Shown: positions 35,235 through 43,360 of the stretch, in pieces
How the letters are laid out: each line of letters opens with the position of its first letter
How positions within the stretch are numbered: position 1 is the stretch's first letter
From: JBNKWA01 sp050299555
Lineage (GTDB): Bacteria > Pseudomonadota > Alphaproteobacteria > Rhodobacterales > Rhodobacteraceae
Direction: 5' to 3'
Length of the DNA stretch: 64,000 nucleotides
Assembly: GCA_050299555.1 (NCBI GenBank)
Contig: JBNKWA010000026.1
Location: 16,381 to 80,380 of the forward strand
Made by a program: the position numbers and the translations under genes
The notes under the pieces: generated by a model
The model's input: the letters and a program-made list of their open reading frames with translations, nothing else
Databases searched by the model: none
Told to the model about the DNA's origin: nothing

Positions 35235-36269
35235 ATGACCGCTGCCGCTCCCCGCGCGGTGATCCTCAACGACACCACCGCCAGCCACCACCACGGCTGC
35301 GCCCGGGTGATGCGGGTGCTGCGCGACGGGCTGGCCGCCGCCGGGATCATCGAGATCGCCGCCAGCCCGGTGCGCCACGACTGGCGCGCCGATGTCCGCC
35401 TCATGGAGGCCATCGCCCGGGCCGGGCTGGTGGTGATCAACGGCGAGGGCACGCTGCATCACGGCCGGCCGGCGGGCCTGGCGCTGTTGAAGGTGGTCGA
35501 GGCTGTCGCCCCGCAGGGCACGCCGGTGGCGCTGGTCAATGCGCTCTGGCAGGACAACCCGTCCGAATGGGGACCTCTCGCCGCGCGGCTGGCCCTGATC
35601 CGTGCCCGCGACAGCCGCAGCGCCGAGGCCCTGACCAAGGCCACCGGACGGCCCGTGGCGGCGATGCCGGACCTCTCGCTCTGCGCCGGCGCCGCCCATC
35701 CGGCGGAACCAGGCCGGGGCATCGTCTTCGGCGATGCGGTGCGGCTGTCCACCCGCCGTGTGCTGGCCCGCGCGGCGCTGAGACATCGCGGCGCGCTCTA
35801 CCTGCCGATCAAGGCCCCGCCGCGCCTGGTCTCGCTGCCGCGGCCGCTGCTGGCGACCGCGCTTCGGGCCGGCTTTAGCCTTTATAACGGCATCGTGGCG
35901 CCGCATCCGGCGCCGACCCGGCTGGCGGCGAGCGAGGCGGAGTACCTGGACATCCTCGGCGCCCACGCGCTGCATGTCACCGGCCGTTTCCATGGCGTGG
36001 CCCTCAGCCTCGTCGCCGGGGTGCCGTTTCTGGCAGTGGCGTCGAATTCGTGGAAGATCGAGGCGCTGGTGGCCGATGCCGGGCTGGACCCGGCCCGTGT
36101 GGTGGCGCCCGAGGCACTGGCCGCGACGCTGAAAGCGCGTCCCCATGCGGCCGACTGGGCCTGGTCGCCGGCCGAGCACGCGGCGGTCGCCGGCGTTCTC
36201 GAACGCGGACGGCGGCAGGCGGCGCAGCTCTTCTCCGAGCTCCGCGCACTCGCCGGGGCACCGGCATGA
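35235..36269 (+). CDS. Polysaccharide pyruvyl transferase family protein
   Basis: A 344-residue protein of the CsaB / polysaccharide pyruvyltransferase family, members of which put pyruvate ketals on sugars of exopolysaccharides or cell-wall glycans using PEP. Diagnostic pieces are LNDTTASHHHGCARVMRVL at the start, VVINGEGTLHHG, and the C-terminal HVTGRFHGVALSLVAGVPFL followed by VASNSWKIEALV. It is translationally coupled (ATGA) to a sialyltransferase-like gene, so both probably modify the same surface glycan. Confidence 0.83.
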   Translation: MTAAAPRAVILNDTTASHHHGCARVMRVLRDGLAAAGIIEIAASPVRHDWRADVRLMEAIARAGLVVINGEGTLHHGRPAGLALLKVVEAVAPQGTPVALVNALWQDNPSEWGPLAARLALIRARDSRSAEALTKATGRPVAAMPDLSLCAGAAHPAEPGRGIVFGDAVRLSTRRVLARAALRHRGALYLPIKAPPRLVSLPRPLLATALRAGFSLYNGIVAPHPAPTRLAASEAEYLDILGAHALHVTGRFHGVALSLVAGVPFLAVASNSWKIEALVADAGLDPARVVAPEALAATLKARPHAADWAWSPAEHAAVAGVLERGRRQAAQLFSELRALAGAPA

Positions 36270-36907
36270 CGCTGGTGCTGAAGCTGGCCCGCGCGCTGGC
36301 CGCGGCCATGCCCGGCAGCGCTTGGGCCGAAGCGTGGTTCGCCCGTCACGCGCTGGCCGAAACAGCGGTGATGCAGGCGCTCGATGGCCGACAGGTCGCG
36401 CTGGTCGGCAATGCCCGCTCGCTCGCCACGACGGACTTCGGCGCCGCCATTGACGGCCACGACCTGGTCATCCGGCTCAACCGTGCACCCGGATTGGGGC
36501 AGCCCTCGCATGGCAGCCGCGCCGACTGGATCGCCGCCAGCATCGATGTGCCCGAGCGGCTGGGCGGGGCCGCCGTGGACCGGCTTCTCTGGATGACGCC
36601 GAAGCGCAGGCGGGTGCCGCCCTGGGCGCTGGCGCGGCGGGCGGTCTGGTTCTACCCCCCCGCCTGGCACGCGGAGCTGGCGGCCCGGCTCGGCGCGCGC
36701 CCCTCCACCGGGGCGATGGCGATCGACCTTCTGGCCCGCAGCAAGGCCGGGAAGATCGACCTCTACGGGTTCGATTTCTTCGCCTCGAAGTCGCTGTCGG
36801 GCAGCCGCGACGCCGCCCAGGTGCCGCACGACTTCGCCGCCGAACGCGACTGGGCGCTCGCGCTGATCGCCGCCGACCCGCGCTTCACGCTGAACCGCGC
36901 GGACTGA
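36266..36907 (+). CDS. GT29-like (sialyltransferase-type) glycosyltransferase
   Basis: A 213-residue protein with recognisable sialyl motifs. The L-motif reads VALVGNARSLATTDFGAAID, with DGHDLVIRLNRAP just after it. The S-motif is PSTGAMAIDLLARSKAGKID, leading into LYGFDFFAS, and a late VPHDF supplies the conserved His. These are the sequence marks of family GT29, which in animals are sialyltransferases; bacterial members are few and their donors uncertain. It overlaps the pyruvyl transferase gene by ATGA. It lacks a signal or membrane anchor, so it probably works on cytoplasmic glycan precursors. Confidence 0.75.
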   Translation: MTLVLKLARALAAAMPGSAWAEAWFARHALAETAVMQALDGRQVALVGNARSLATTDFGAAIDGHDLVIRLNRAPGLGQPSHGSRADWIAASIDVPERLGGAAVDRLLWMTPKRRRVPPWALARRAVWFYPPAWHAELAARLGARPSTGAMAIDLLARSKAGKIDLYGFDFFASKSLSGSRDAAQVPHDFAAERDWALALIAADPRFTLNRAD

Positions 36908-36943
36908 CGCCCGCGCGGTCTGGATCGGCCCAAGGCGCCGGGA

Positions 36944-39124
36944 TCAGGCGAAGCTGACCCCGTTCGCGGCCAGCGGCAACCGCGTCACCCGCTTGCCGGT
37001 CAGCGCGAAGATCGCGTTGGCCAACGCCGGGCCCGCAGGCGGCACACCCGGCTCGCCGACGCCCGTGGGTGCTTCGGTCGAGGGCATCACATGCACCTCG
37101 ATAGCGCCGATATCGCCCATCCGCAGCGGCTCGTAGTCGGGGAAGTTCGACTGGTCGACCTCGCCATCGGTGAAGGTGATCTGGCCGCGCATCACATGGC
37201 CGAGGCCGTAGCCGATGCCGCCCTCCATCTGGGCGCGGATCACGTCGGGGTTCACCGGCACGCCGCAATCCACCGCACAGGTCACCTTTTCGATCTTCAG
37301 CGCATCGGCGCTGCCCGAGACCTCCACCACCTCGGCGACGTAGGTGTTGAACGACTTATGCACCGCGATGCCCTGGGCGTGGCCCTCGGGCAGCGGCTGA
37401 CCCCAGCCAGCCTTCTCCGCCGCCAGTTGCAGCACCCCGGCAAGCCGCTGCTGCTCGGGCGTGCCGTCGGCAAGCAAAGCCAGCCGGTAGGCGACCGGGT
37501 CCCGGCCGGCGGCATGCGCGGCCATGTCGATCAGGCTCTCCATCACGTAGCCGGTGTGGGAGTGTCCGACCGAGCGCCACCAGAGCGCCGTGACCGGGGT
37601 CTCGAAGTCGGTCAGCCCCACCGACAGCGCCGGAATGGCGTAGTGGGTGTCGGAGATGCCCTCCACCGAGGCCTCGTCGATGCCGTCCCTGACCACCATC
37701 GGCTCCATGGGCGTGCCCTTGAAGATCGACTTGGCGGCAACCCGATGGTCCCAGCCGGCAATCCTGCCATCGGCATCGAGACCGATCCGCGCCTTGTGCA
37801 CCGCCAGCGGCCGGTAGTAGCCGCCGTGGATGTCGTCCTCGCGCGACCAGACCAGCTTGACCGGCGCGGTGCCGCCCAGCGCCTGGAAGGCCAGCGCCGC
37901 CTCGACATGGTAGTCGCTGGTGGGGATCGCCCGACGGCCGAACGAGCCGCCGGCGAAGACCGTGCGGATCTCGACCGTCGACGGGTCGATGCCCAGCACC
38001 GCCGCGACCGTGGGCTGGGTCAGGCCCGGGAACTGGCAGCCGTCATGGACGCGGACGCCACCGCCCTGCAGGGGCTCGATGGTGCAGTTCAGCGGCTCCA
38101 TCGGCGAGTGCGACAAGTTCGGGAAGGTGAACTCGGCCTCCAGGACCTGCGCGGCGCCGTCGATGGCGCTGCCGGTGGCGGCAAGGTCCGAACCCTCTCG
38201 CGCCAGATAGGCGGGCTCGCCCGCTGCCAGCGCCAGGGCGTCGGCGACCATCTGGTCCGAGCTTCTGGTCTCGGCCGCGGCGAAGTCCCATTCCGCGGTG
38301 ATCGCGTCCCGGGCCTGGAAGGCGGCCCAGGTGTTCTTGCCATAGACGATCACCCCGGCGCTGTTCGGCATCGCCTTGGCGTCGACGAAGCCGGCAAGAC
38401 CCGCCGCGCCCGAGGCATCGAAGCCTTTCAGCGTGGCGCCGAACTTGGGCGGCCGCACCAGCGCCGCCACGACCATGCCGTCGAGGTGCTGATCGATGGC
38501 GAACTCGGCGCTGCCGTCGATCTTGCCGGGCGTGTCCTTGCGCGGCAGGTGATCGCGGCCGATCAGGGTGAAGGCCTCGGGTGCCTTGACCGCGGGCTCG
38601 GCCGGCGGGGTCAGCGCCGCGGCGGCGGCCACGAAATCACCGAAGCCGCCGGAATTGGTGCCGTCGCTGATGACGCCGTTCTCGACTGTGATCGCGCCTG
38701 GGTCGCTGCCCCAGGCCTTGGCGGCAGCCTCCACCAGCACCGCGCGGGCGGCCGCGCCGGCCTGGCGATACTGCATGAAGCTGTTGGCCATGGCGGTCGA
38801 GCCGCCGGTGCCCTGGGCACCGAAGAACAGGTTCTTGTAAAGCTCGTTGTCGGCAGGCGCGAATTCTATCGCGACCTTGCTCCAGTCGGCGTCAAGCTCG
38901 TCGGCGACCAGTGTGGTCAGCCCCGTCGACGTGCCCTGGCCCATCTCGAAATGCTTCAGGATCACGGTGACGGTGCCGTCCGGCGCGACCTTGACGAACG
39001 GGTTCAGCCCGGTGGCCTCGGAGCCGGCGGCAAAGGCGCCGTCGGGGCGGACGCCCACCACCAAGAGCGCGGCGGCGGCGGACGCGGCCTGCAGAAAGCC
39101 GCGGCGGGATGTCTGGAGGTTCAT
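36944..39124 (-). CDS. Xanthine-dehydrogenase-family molybdopterin-binding subunit (IorB-like)
   Basis: Large subunit of a periplasmic molybdenum hydroxylase, 726 residues. A twin-arginine signal is present (SRRGFLQAASAAAALLVV), so the folded, cofactor-loaded enzyme is exported by Tat. The molybdopterin-binding pattern resembles isoquinoline 1-oxidoreductase beta subunits: FEMGQGTSTGLTTLVADELD, GGSFGRRAIPTSDYHVE and GVGEPGVPPAGPALANAIFA with the catalytic Glu. It begins 1 base after the stop of the 2Fe-2S subunit gene. The substrate is unknown; N-heterocycles or aldehydes are typical. Confidence 0.9.
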   Translation of the reverse strand: MNLQTSRRGFLQAASAAAALLVVGVRPDGAFAAGSEATGLNPFVKVAPDGTVTVILKHFEMGQGTSTGLTTLVADELDADWSKVAIEFAPADNELYKNLFFGAQGTGGSTAMANSFMQYRQAGAAARAVLVEAAAKAWGSDPGAITVENGVISDGTNSGGFGDFVAAAAALTPPAEPAVKAPEAFTLIGRDHLPRKDTPGKIDGSAEFAIDQHLDGMVVAALVRPPKFGATLKGFDASGAAGLAGFVDAKAMPNSAGVIVYGKNTWAAFQARDAITAEWDFAAAETRSSDQMVADALALAAGEPAYLAREGSDLAATGSAIDGAAQVLEAEFTFPNLSHSPMEPLNCTIEPLQGGGVRVHDGCQFPGLTQPTVAAVLGIDPSTVEIRTVFAGGSFGRRAIPTSDYHVEAALAFQALGGTAPVKLVWSREDDIHGGYYRPLAVHKARIGLDADGRIAGWDHRVAAKSIFKGTPMEPMVVRDGIDEASVEGISDTHYAIPALSVGLTDFETPVTALWWRSVGHSHTGYVMESLIDMAAHAAGRDPVAYRLALLADGTPEQQRLAGVLQLAAEKAGWGQPLPEGHAQGIAVHKSFNTYVAEVVEVSGSADALKIEKVTCAVDCGVPVNPDVIRAQMEGGIGYGLGHVMRGQITFTDGEVDQSNFPDYEPLRMGDIGAIEVHVMPSTEAPTGVGEPGVPPAGPALANAIFALTGKRVTRLPLAANGVSFA

Positions 39125-39125
39125 C

Positions 39126-39587
39126 TCAGGCCCCCATCAGGTCGGCGGCGCGATGAATCGCGGCGCGGATGCGTGGATAGGTGGCGCAGCGGCAGACATT
39201 GCCGCTCATGAAGTCGGTGATGTCCTGATCGCTCGGCTGCGGGTTGGTGGCCAAAAGCCCGATCGCCGACATGATCTGGCCCGACTGGCAATAGCCGCAC
39301 TGGACCACGTCGAGCTCGGCCCAGGCCGCCTGCACGGCTTCGGCCTCCTTGCCCGAGACACCTTCGATGGTGGTGACCTCGGCCCCTTCGATGTCCTCGA
39401 TGAAGGTCTGGCAGGACCGCACCGGCTCGCCGTTCAGGTGCACGGTGCAGGCGCCGCAGGAGGCGACGCCGCAGCCGAACCGGGTGCCGGTCATCTGCAA
39501 TTCGTCGCGGATGACCCAAAGCAGCGGCGTGCCCGGCTCGGCTTCGACGTCGACCGGCTTACCGTTGATCGAGAGAGATATGGCCAT
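39126..39587 (-). CDS. (2Fe-2S)-binding subunit of the molybdenum hydroxylase (IorA-like)
   Basis: Small electron-transfer subunit of 153 residues with two iron-sulfur clusters. The plant-ferredoxin-type cluster is bound by FGCGVASCGACTVHLNG and a later SCQTF. The second cluster uses QCGYCQSGQIMSAIGLL and NVCRCATYPRIRAAI. The ATG at 39587 (MAISLSINGKPVDV) with AGGGA upstream matches relatives; the longer frame to 39740 is not needed. It precedes the molybdopterin subunit gene. It has no Tat signal and is expected to ride with its partner. No cytochrome c subunit gene is adjacent. Confidence 0.92.
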   Translation of the reverse strand: MAISLSINGKPVDVEAEPGTPLLWVIRDELQMTGTRFGCGVASCGACTVHLNGEPVRSCQTFIEDIEGAEVTTIEGVSGKEAEAVQAAWAELDVVQCGYCQSGQIMSAIGLLATNPQPSDQDITDFMSGNVCRCATYPRIRAAIHRAADLMGA

Positions 39588-39872
39588 GATTGATGTCCCT
39601 GAAGATGGCATTGAGCTGGCGTTTCTTGGCCGGCGGGACCGGCATGCGGCAAATGGGCCGGGTGGTTCAGATAGCGTGGTGACGGCCGGCATCAAGCGAC
39701 CGCCGTCAAAGATGTCGCGACATGGCGCCGACCTGAGCACGGGACGCCGAAAATTGGATCATGCGGGCCGAAAAGGTGCATTTCGGGTCAGTTTCCATGC
39801 GTGCGTTGGTCTTTCGGTCACCAAGATCGGGTCAATTTGCCCACAAGTGCCGGCAACCGAAGGATTGATCCC

Positions 39873-40313
39873 ATGCCGCATGTCCACCCCGCCCGTGCCA
39901 TCGCAGGCGCCGCCGTGGCCGTCGCTCTCGCCACATTTGTCCCGGGTTCGCCGCATGCCGGCCGGGCCGAGGCCGCCAGCACGGTACTGTGGCTGCAGGG
40001 CCCGTTCTGCAATACCGAGGCACAGATCGACCAGGTGCTGGCGCTGATCGCGCAAGGCAGCCATCCGCGCACCGCGGTCGAGCTGACCAATGCCGGCACC
40101 AGTGCCTGCACCTTCGTGGATGCGATCCACTACCTCGTCGACGACGCTGCCCGTATCGGCGACAAGACGCCGTCGCAGGCGCCGGCCAAGTACCGCGCGC
40201 AGCTCGTCGGGGTGGCAGTCGGCGGTACCGTAAGGCCGGTTGCACCGGCGGCCGAGGTGTTCTTTGCCACGCCCGAGCCGCTTCAGGGCATCGGACCCGA
40301 ACGCCAGTTGTGA
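39873..40313 (+). CDS. Hypothetical exported protein with three cysteines
   Basis: A 146-residue predicted secreted protein. The ATG at 39873 has AAGGA 8 bases upstream; the N-terminal ARAIAGAAVAVALATFVPG is a signal-peptide core, with cleavage near AEA-A. The mature part contains FCNTEAQIDQVLALIAQG and TNAGTSACTFVDAIHYLVDD, with two cysteines that could pair. I do not recognise a family. It stands alone between the molybdenum hydroxylase and the polysaccharide genes. Confidence 0.65.
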   Translation: MPHVHPARAIAGAAVAVALATFVPGSPHAGRAEAASTVLWLQGPFCNTEAQIDQVLALIAQGSHPRTAVELTNAGTSACTFVDAIHYLVDDAARIGDKTPSQAPAKYRAQLVGVAVGGTVRPVAPAAEVFFATPEPLQGIGPERQL

Positions 40314-40735
40314 GCGGAAGGCGGCCCGTCCTCCCCCTTGCGGGTCGGCCGGCCCGTTGCACCGCCCAGCGGGGTGTCGATGCCGTTGTCCGGTGGCGTG
40401 GCTGCGCCCTTCGGTGGCCGCCGGCGGTCGGACCTCGCCGCCCGTCGCCTGCTTCGGCGTCCGGGCGAGCCTGAGCCGGCGCAGCCGAAAGAGCGGTGCC
40501 GCCCGCGGCCGTCCGGACCGCCCGAACCGCGTGGCGCCTCCTGTCGCACCGCCATCCGCGTCAGCCGTGCGGAAAGTCGCGCGAATGTTAAGCAAGCTGC
40601 GGCACAGTCACACAATGGCCGAAAAAGGTGGTTTATCACCGGCGCGATTCCCGCTAGAGGCAGCCGCGTCGCAGGCCTGGGAGAACCAGCGGCCTGCCGA
40701 TGTGGCGTTGATGTGTTGAATTTGGGGAGTATGCC
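40314..40735 (+). other. 422-bp gap upstream of the sugar-nucleotide dehydrogenase gene
   Basis: Open frames cross this stretch but have no good ribosome site or recognisable product. The last 140 bases are AT-richer (around 40580-40650) and end in GGGGAG before the GTG at 40736, so they probably hold the promoter of the polysaccharide operon. I see no hairpin or repeat that I would name. Confidence 0.4.
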
Positions 40736-42004
40736 GTGAAGGTCGCAATTTTCGGTCTGGGCTATGTCGGTTTCACCGCCGCCTGCTGCATTGCCAGCGA
40801 GGGCCATGAGGTGGTCGGCATCGATGTCAGCGAGAAGAAGGTCAAGGCGATCATGGCCGGCCAGACGCCCATCGTCGAGCCTTCGGTGGCCGAAATGCTC
40901 GCCAATGCCCTCGACCGCAAGCTTCTGACCGCGGCGACCTCGATCAACGGGCTTCTGGACGACACCGATCTGGCGATCGTCTGCGTCGGTACCCCCTCGG
41001 CCTCGGACGGCTCGCACAACATGGGCTATATCGCCGATGTCAGCCGCCAGATCGCGGCGACGCTGAAGCCGGGCCGGGCCAAGCCGATCACCGTGGCCTA
41101 CCGCTCCACCATTCGCCCCGGCACCATCGAGGATCTCATCCGGCCGATCTTCACCGATGTCGCCGGACAGGAGGCGATGCAGCACGTGCGGCTGGTCTAC
41201 AATCCCGAGTTCCTGCGCGAAGGCACCGCCGTCAACGACTATTTCCATCCGCCGAAGATCGTCATCGGCACCATCGATGGCAAACCCGACCCGGCCATGG
41301 ACATCCTCAACGCCAATATCGACGCGCCGGTCTTCAACACCGGCTATCGCGAGGCCGAGATCACCAAGTTCGTGGACAACACCTGGCATGCGGTGAAGGT
41401 GGCGTTCGCCAACGAGATCGGCCGGGTCTGCCTTCAGCTCGGCATCTCGGCGCAGCAGGTTCACCAGATCTTCGTCTCCGACACCAAGCTGAACATCTCG
41501 CCCTATTACACCCGGCCGGGCGGCGCGTTCGGCGGCTCCTGTCTGCCCAAGGACGTGCGCGCCCTGCAGTTCATGGGCCAGGGCTGCGGCGCCGATACCC
41601 ACCTGATCGACAGCCTGATGCGCTCGAACGAGGCGCACAAGAAGCTGCTCTACCGGCACGTGGTCACCGGGCTGCAGCCGGGCGCCAAGGTGCTGCTGGC
41701 CGGGCTGGCCTTCAAGGCCGAGACCGACGACCTCAGGGAAAGCCCCAATGTGGACATGGCCCGGGCGCTGCTGTCCGAAGGCTTCGACCTGGAAATCTTC
41801 GATCCGGCCATCGACGCCACCAAGCTGGTGGGCGCCAACCTCGGCTATGCCTTCAGCCAGTTGCCGCGGCTGGAGCGGATGCTGGTCTCCAAGGCGCATG
41901 CCGAGGCCACCGTCTACGACCGGGTGATCGCCGCCAACGCCACCGCGCGCCAGCTGGTGCTGAAGAACCCCGAGCGGTCGATCGACATCGGGGCGCTGCC
42001 ATGA
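40736..42004 (+). CDS. Nucleotide-sugar dehydrogenase, GDP-mannose dehydrogenase-like
   Basis: NAD-dependent four-electron dehydrogenase of 422 residues that turns a sugar nucleotide into the uronic acid. The NAD site is VAIFGLGYVGFTAACCIASE, and the catalytic Cys is in GGAFGGSCLPKDVRAL. The SASDGSHNMGYIADVSRQIA and NPEFLREGTAVNDYFHPPKI segments resemble AlgD-type GDP-mannose 6-dehydrogenases more than UDP-glucose enzymes, and a mannose-1-P guanylyltransferase is encoded two genes on. GTG start with GGGGAG 7 bases upstream. It overlaps the glycosyltransferase gene by ATGA. A second, UDP-glucose-type dehydrogenase lies at 59.3 kb. Confidence 0.85.
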   Translation: MKVAIFGLGYVGFTAACCIASEGHEVVGIDVSEKKVKAIMAGQTPIVEPSVAEMLANALDRKLLTAATSINGLLDDTDLAIVCVGTPSASDGSHNMGYIADVSRQIAATLKPGRAKPITVAYRSTIRPGTIEDLIRPIFTDVAGQEAMQHVRLVYNPEFLREGTAVNDYFHPPKIVIGTIDGKPDPAMDILNANIDAPVFNTGYREAEITKFVDNTWHAVKVAFANEIGRVCLQLGISAQQVHQIFVSDTKLNISPYYTRPGGAFGGSCLPKDVRALQFMGQGCGADTHLIDSLMRSNEAHKKLLYRHVVTGLQPGAKVLLAGLAFKAETDDLRESPNVDMARALLSEGFDLEIFDPAIDATKLVGANLGYAFSQLPRLERMLVSKAHAEATVYDRVIAANATARQLVLKNPERSIDIGALP

Positions 42005-43263
42005 GCGCGCTGCCCAGGCCCGCCGAGGCGAAGCCTGCCACCGCCATGCCGCGGCTCGATGCGGTGCGCGCCGCCAGGCCGCTGGCCGGCCGCAAGGTGC
42101 TGATCATCGTCGAGAACCTGCCCTTGCCCTTCGACCGCAGGGTCTGGCACGAAAGCCGCACGCTGACCGCCGCGGGTGCCCAGGTGGCGGTGATCTGCCC
42201 CACCGGCAAGGGATACGAGGCGCGCCACGAGGAACTGGACGGCGTCCACATCTACCGCCATCCGCTGCCGCTCGACGCCAAGGGTGCCTCGGGCTACCTG
42301 CTGGAATACGGCGCCGCGCTGTGGCACGAGACGCGGCTGGCCTGGAAGATCTGGCGCAGGCACGGGTTCGACACCATCCAGGGCTGCAACCCGCCGGACC
42401 TGATCTTCCTCGTGGCCTGGCCCTTCAAGCTGCTGGGCAAGCGCTACATCTTCGATCATCACGACATCAACCCCGAGCTCTACGAGGCCAAGTTCAACCG
42501 CCGCGGGTTCTTCTGGCGGCTGATGGTGCTGTTCGAGAAGCTGAACTTCATGTCGGCCAAGGTGGTGATCTCGACCAACAATTCCTACAAGGCCATCGCC
42601 ATGGAGCGGGGCGGCAAGCGCGACGAGGACGTGTTCGTGGTCCGCTCCGGCCCCGACCTCAACCGCCTGCACGTGATGCCGGCCAATCCGAAATGGAAGA
42701 ACGGCCGCAAGCACATGGTGGGCTACGTCGGCGTGATGGGCGATCAGGAGGGCATCGACCTTCTGCTCGACAGCGCCCGGATCATGGTCAAGGAGCGTGG
42801 CGAGGACATCCAGTTCGTGCTGGTCGGCGGTGGCCCGGCGCTCGACGATCTGCAGCGGATGACGGCCGAGATGGGGCTTGAGGATCATGTCACCTTCACC
42901 GGCCGGGCGCCGGACGAGGTGCTGTTCGAGGTGCTGTCGAGCGCGGATGTCTGCGTGAACCCGGACCGGGTGAACCCGATGAACGACAAGTCCACCATGA
43001 ACAAGATCCTGGAATACATGGCGTTCTCCAAGCCGATCGTGCAGTTCGAGGTGGCCGAGGGCCGGTTCTCGGCGCAGGAGGCGTCGCTTTACGCGCGGCC
43101 CAACGACACCGCCGACATGGCCGACAAGATCATGGCGCTGCTGGCCGATCCGGCCCAACGTGCCGAGATGGGCGCCTATGGCCGTGCCCGGGTCGAGACC
43201 GAGCTGAGCTGGGATCACCAGGTCGACACGCTGGTGGCCGCCTACCAGCGGGTGGCGCGATGA
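42001..43263 (+). CDS. Glycosyltransferase family 4 protein
   Basis: Retaining GT-B glycosyltransferase of 420 residues. The acceptor-side half reads NLPLPFDRRVWHESRTLTAA and FDHHDINPELYEAKFNRRGF; the donor-side half reads VGYVGVMGDQEGIDLLLDSA, TFTGRAPDEVLFEVLSSADV and a PMNDKSTMNKILEYMAFSKP segment with the E-x7-E-like donor site. It is coupled to the dehydrogenase gene by ATGA, so it likely adds a sugar in the same exopolysaccharide pathway. The acceptor and donor are not known. Confidence 0.88.
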   Translation: MSALPRPAEAKPATAMPRLDAVRAARPLAGRKVLIIVENLPLPFDRRVWHESRTLTAAGAQVAVICPTGKGYEARHEELDGVHIYRHPLPLDAKGASGYLLEYGAALWHETRLAWKIWRRHGFDTIQGCNPPDLIFLVAWPFKLLGKRYIFDHHDINPELYEAKFNRRGFFWRLMVLFEKLNFMSAKVVISTNNSYKAIAMERGGKRDEDVFVVRSGPDLNRLHVMPANPKWKNGRKHMVGYVGVMGDQEGIDLLLDSARIMVKERGEDIQFVLVGGGPALDDLQRMTAEMGLEDHVTFTGRAPDEVLFEVLSSADVCVNPDRVNPMNDKSTMNKILEYMAFSKPIVQFEVAEGRFSAQEASLYARPNDTADMADKIMALLADPAQRAEMGAYGRARVETELSWDHQVDTLVAAYQRVAR

Positions 43264-43360
43264 TGCCGGTCCGTCCTGCCGCCCTTGCCATGGTCCTGCC
43301 GCTAATCCGTGCTGGTTTCGCCGTCGAGTGAACATCCGCGAATCTTTCGGAGTCTGACCA

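Noticed and set aside
40240..40719. Plus-strand frame in the gap before the sugar-nucleotide dehydrogenase gene
   Set aside because: Starts inside the preceding gene, Arg/Pro-rich composition, no ribosome site, no similarity recognised.
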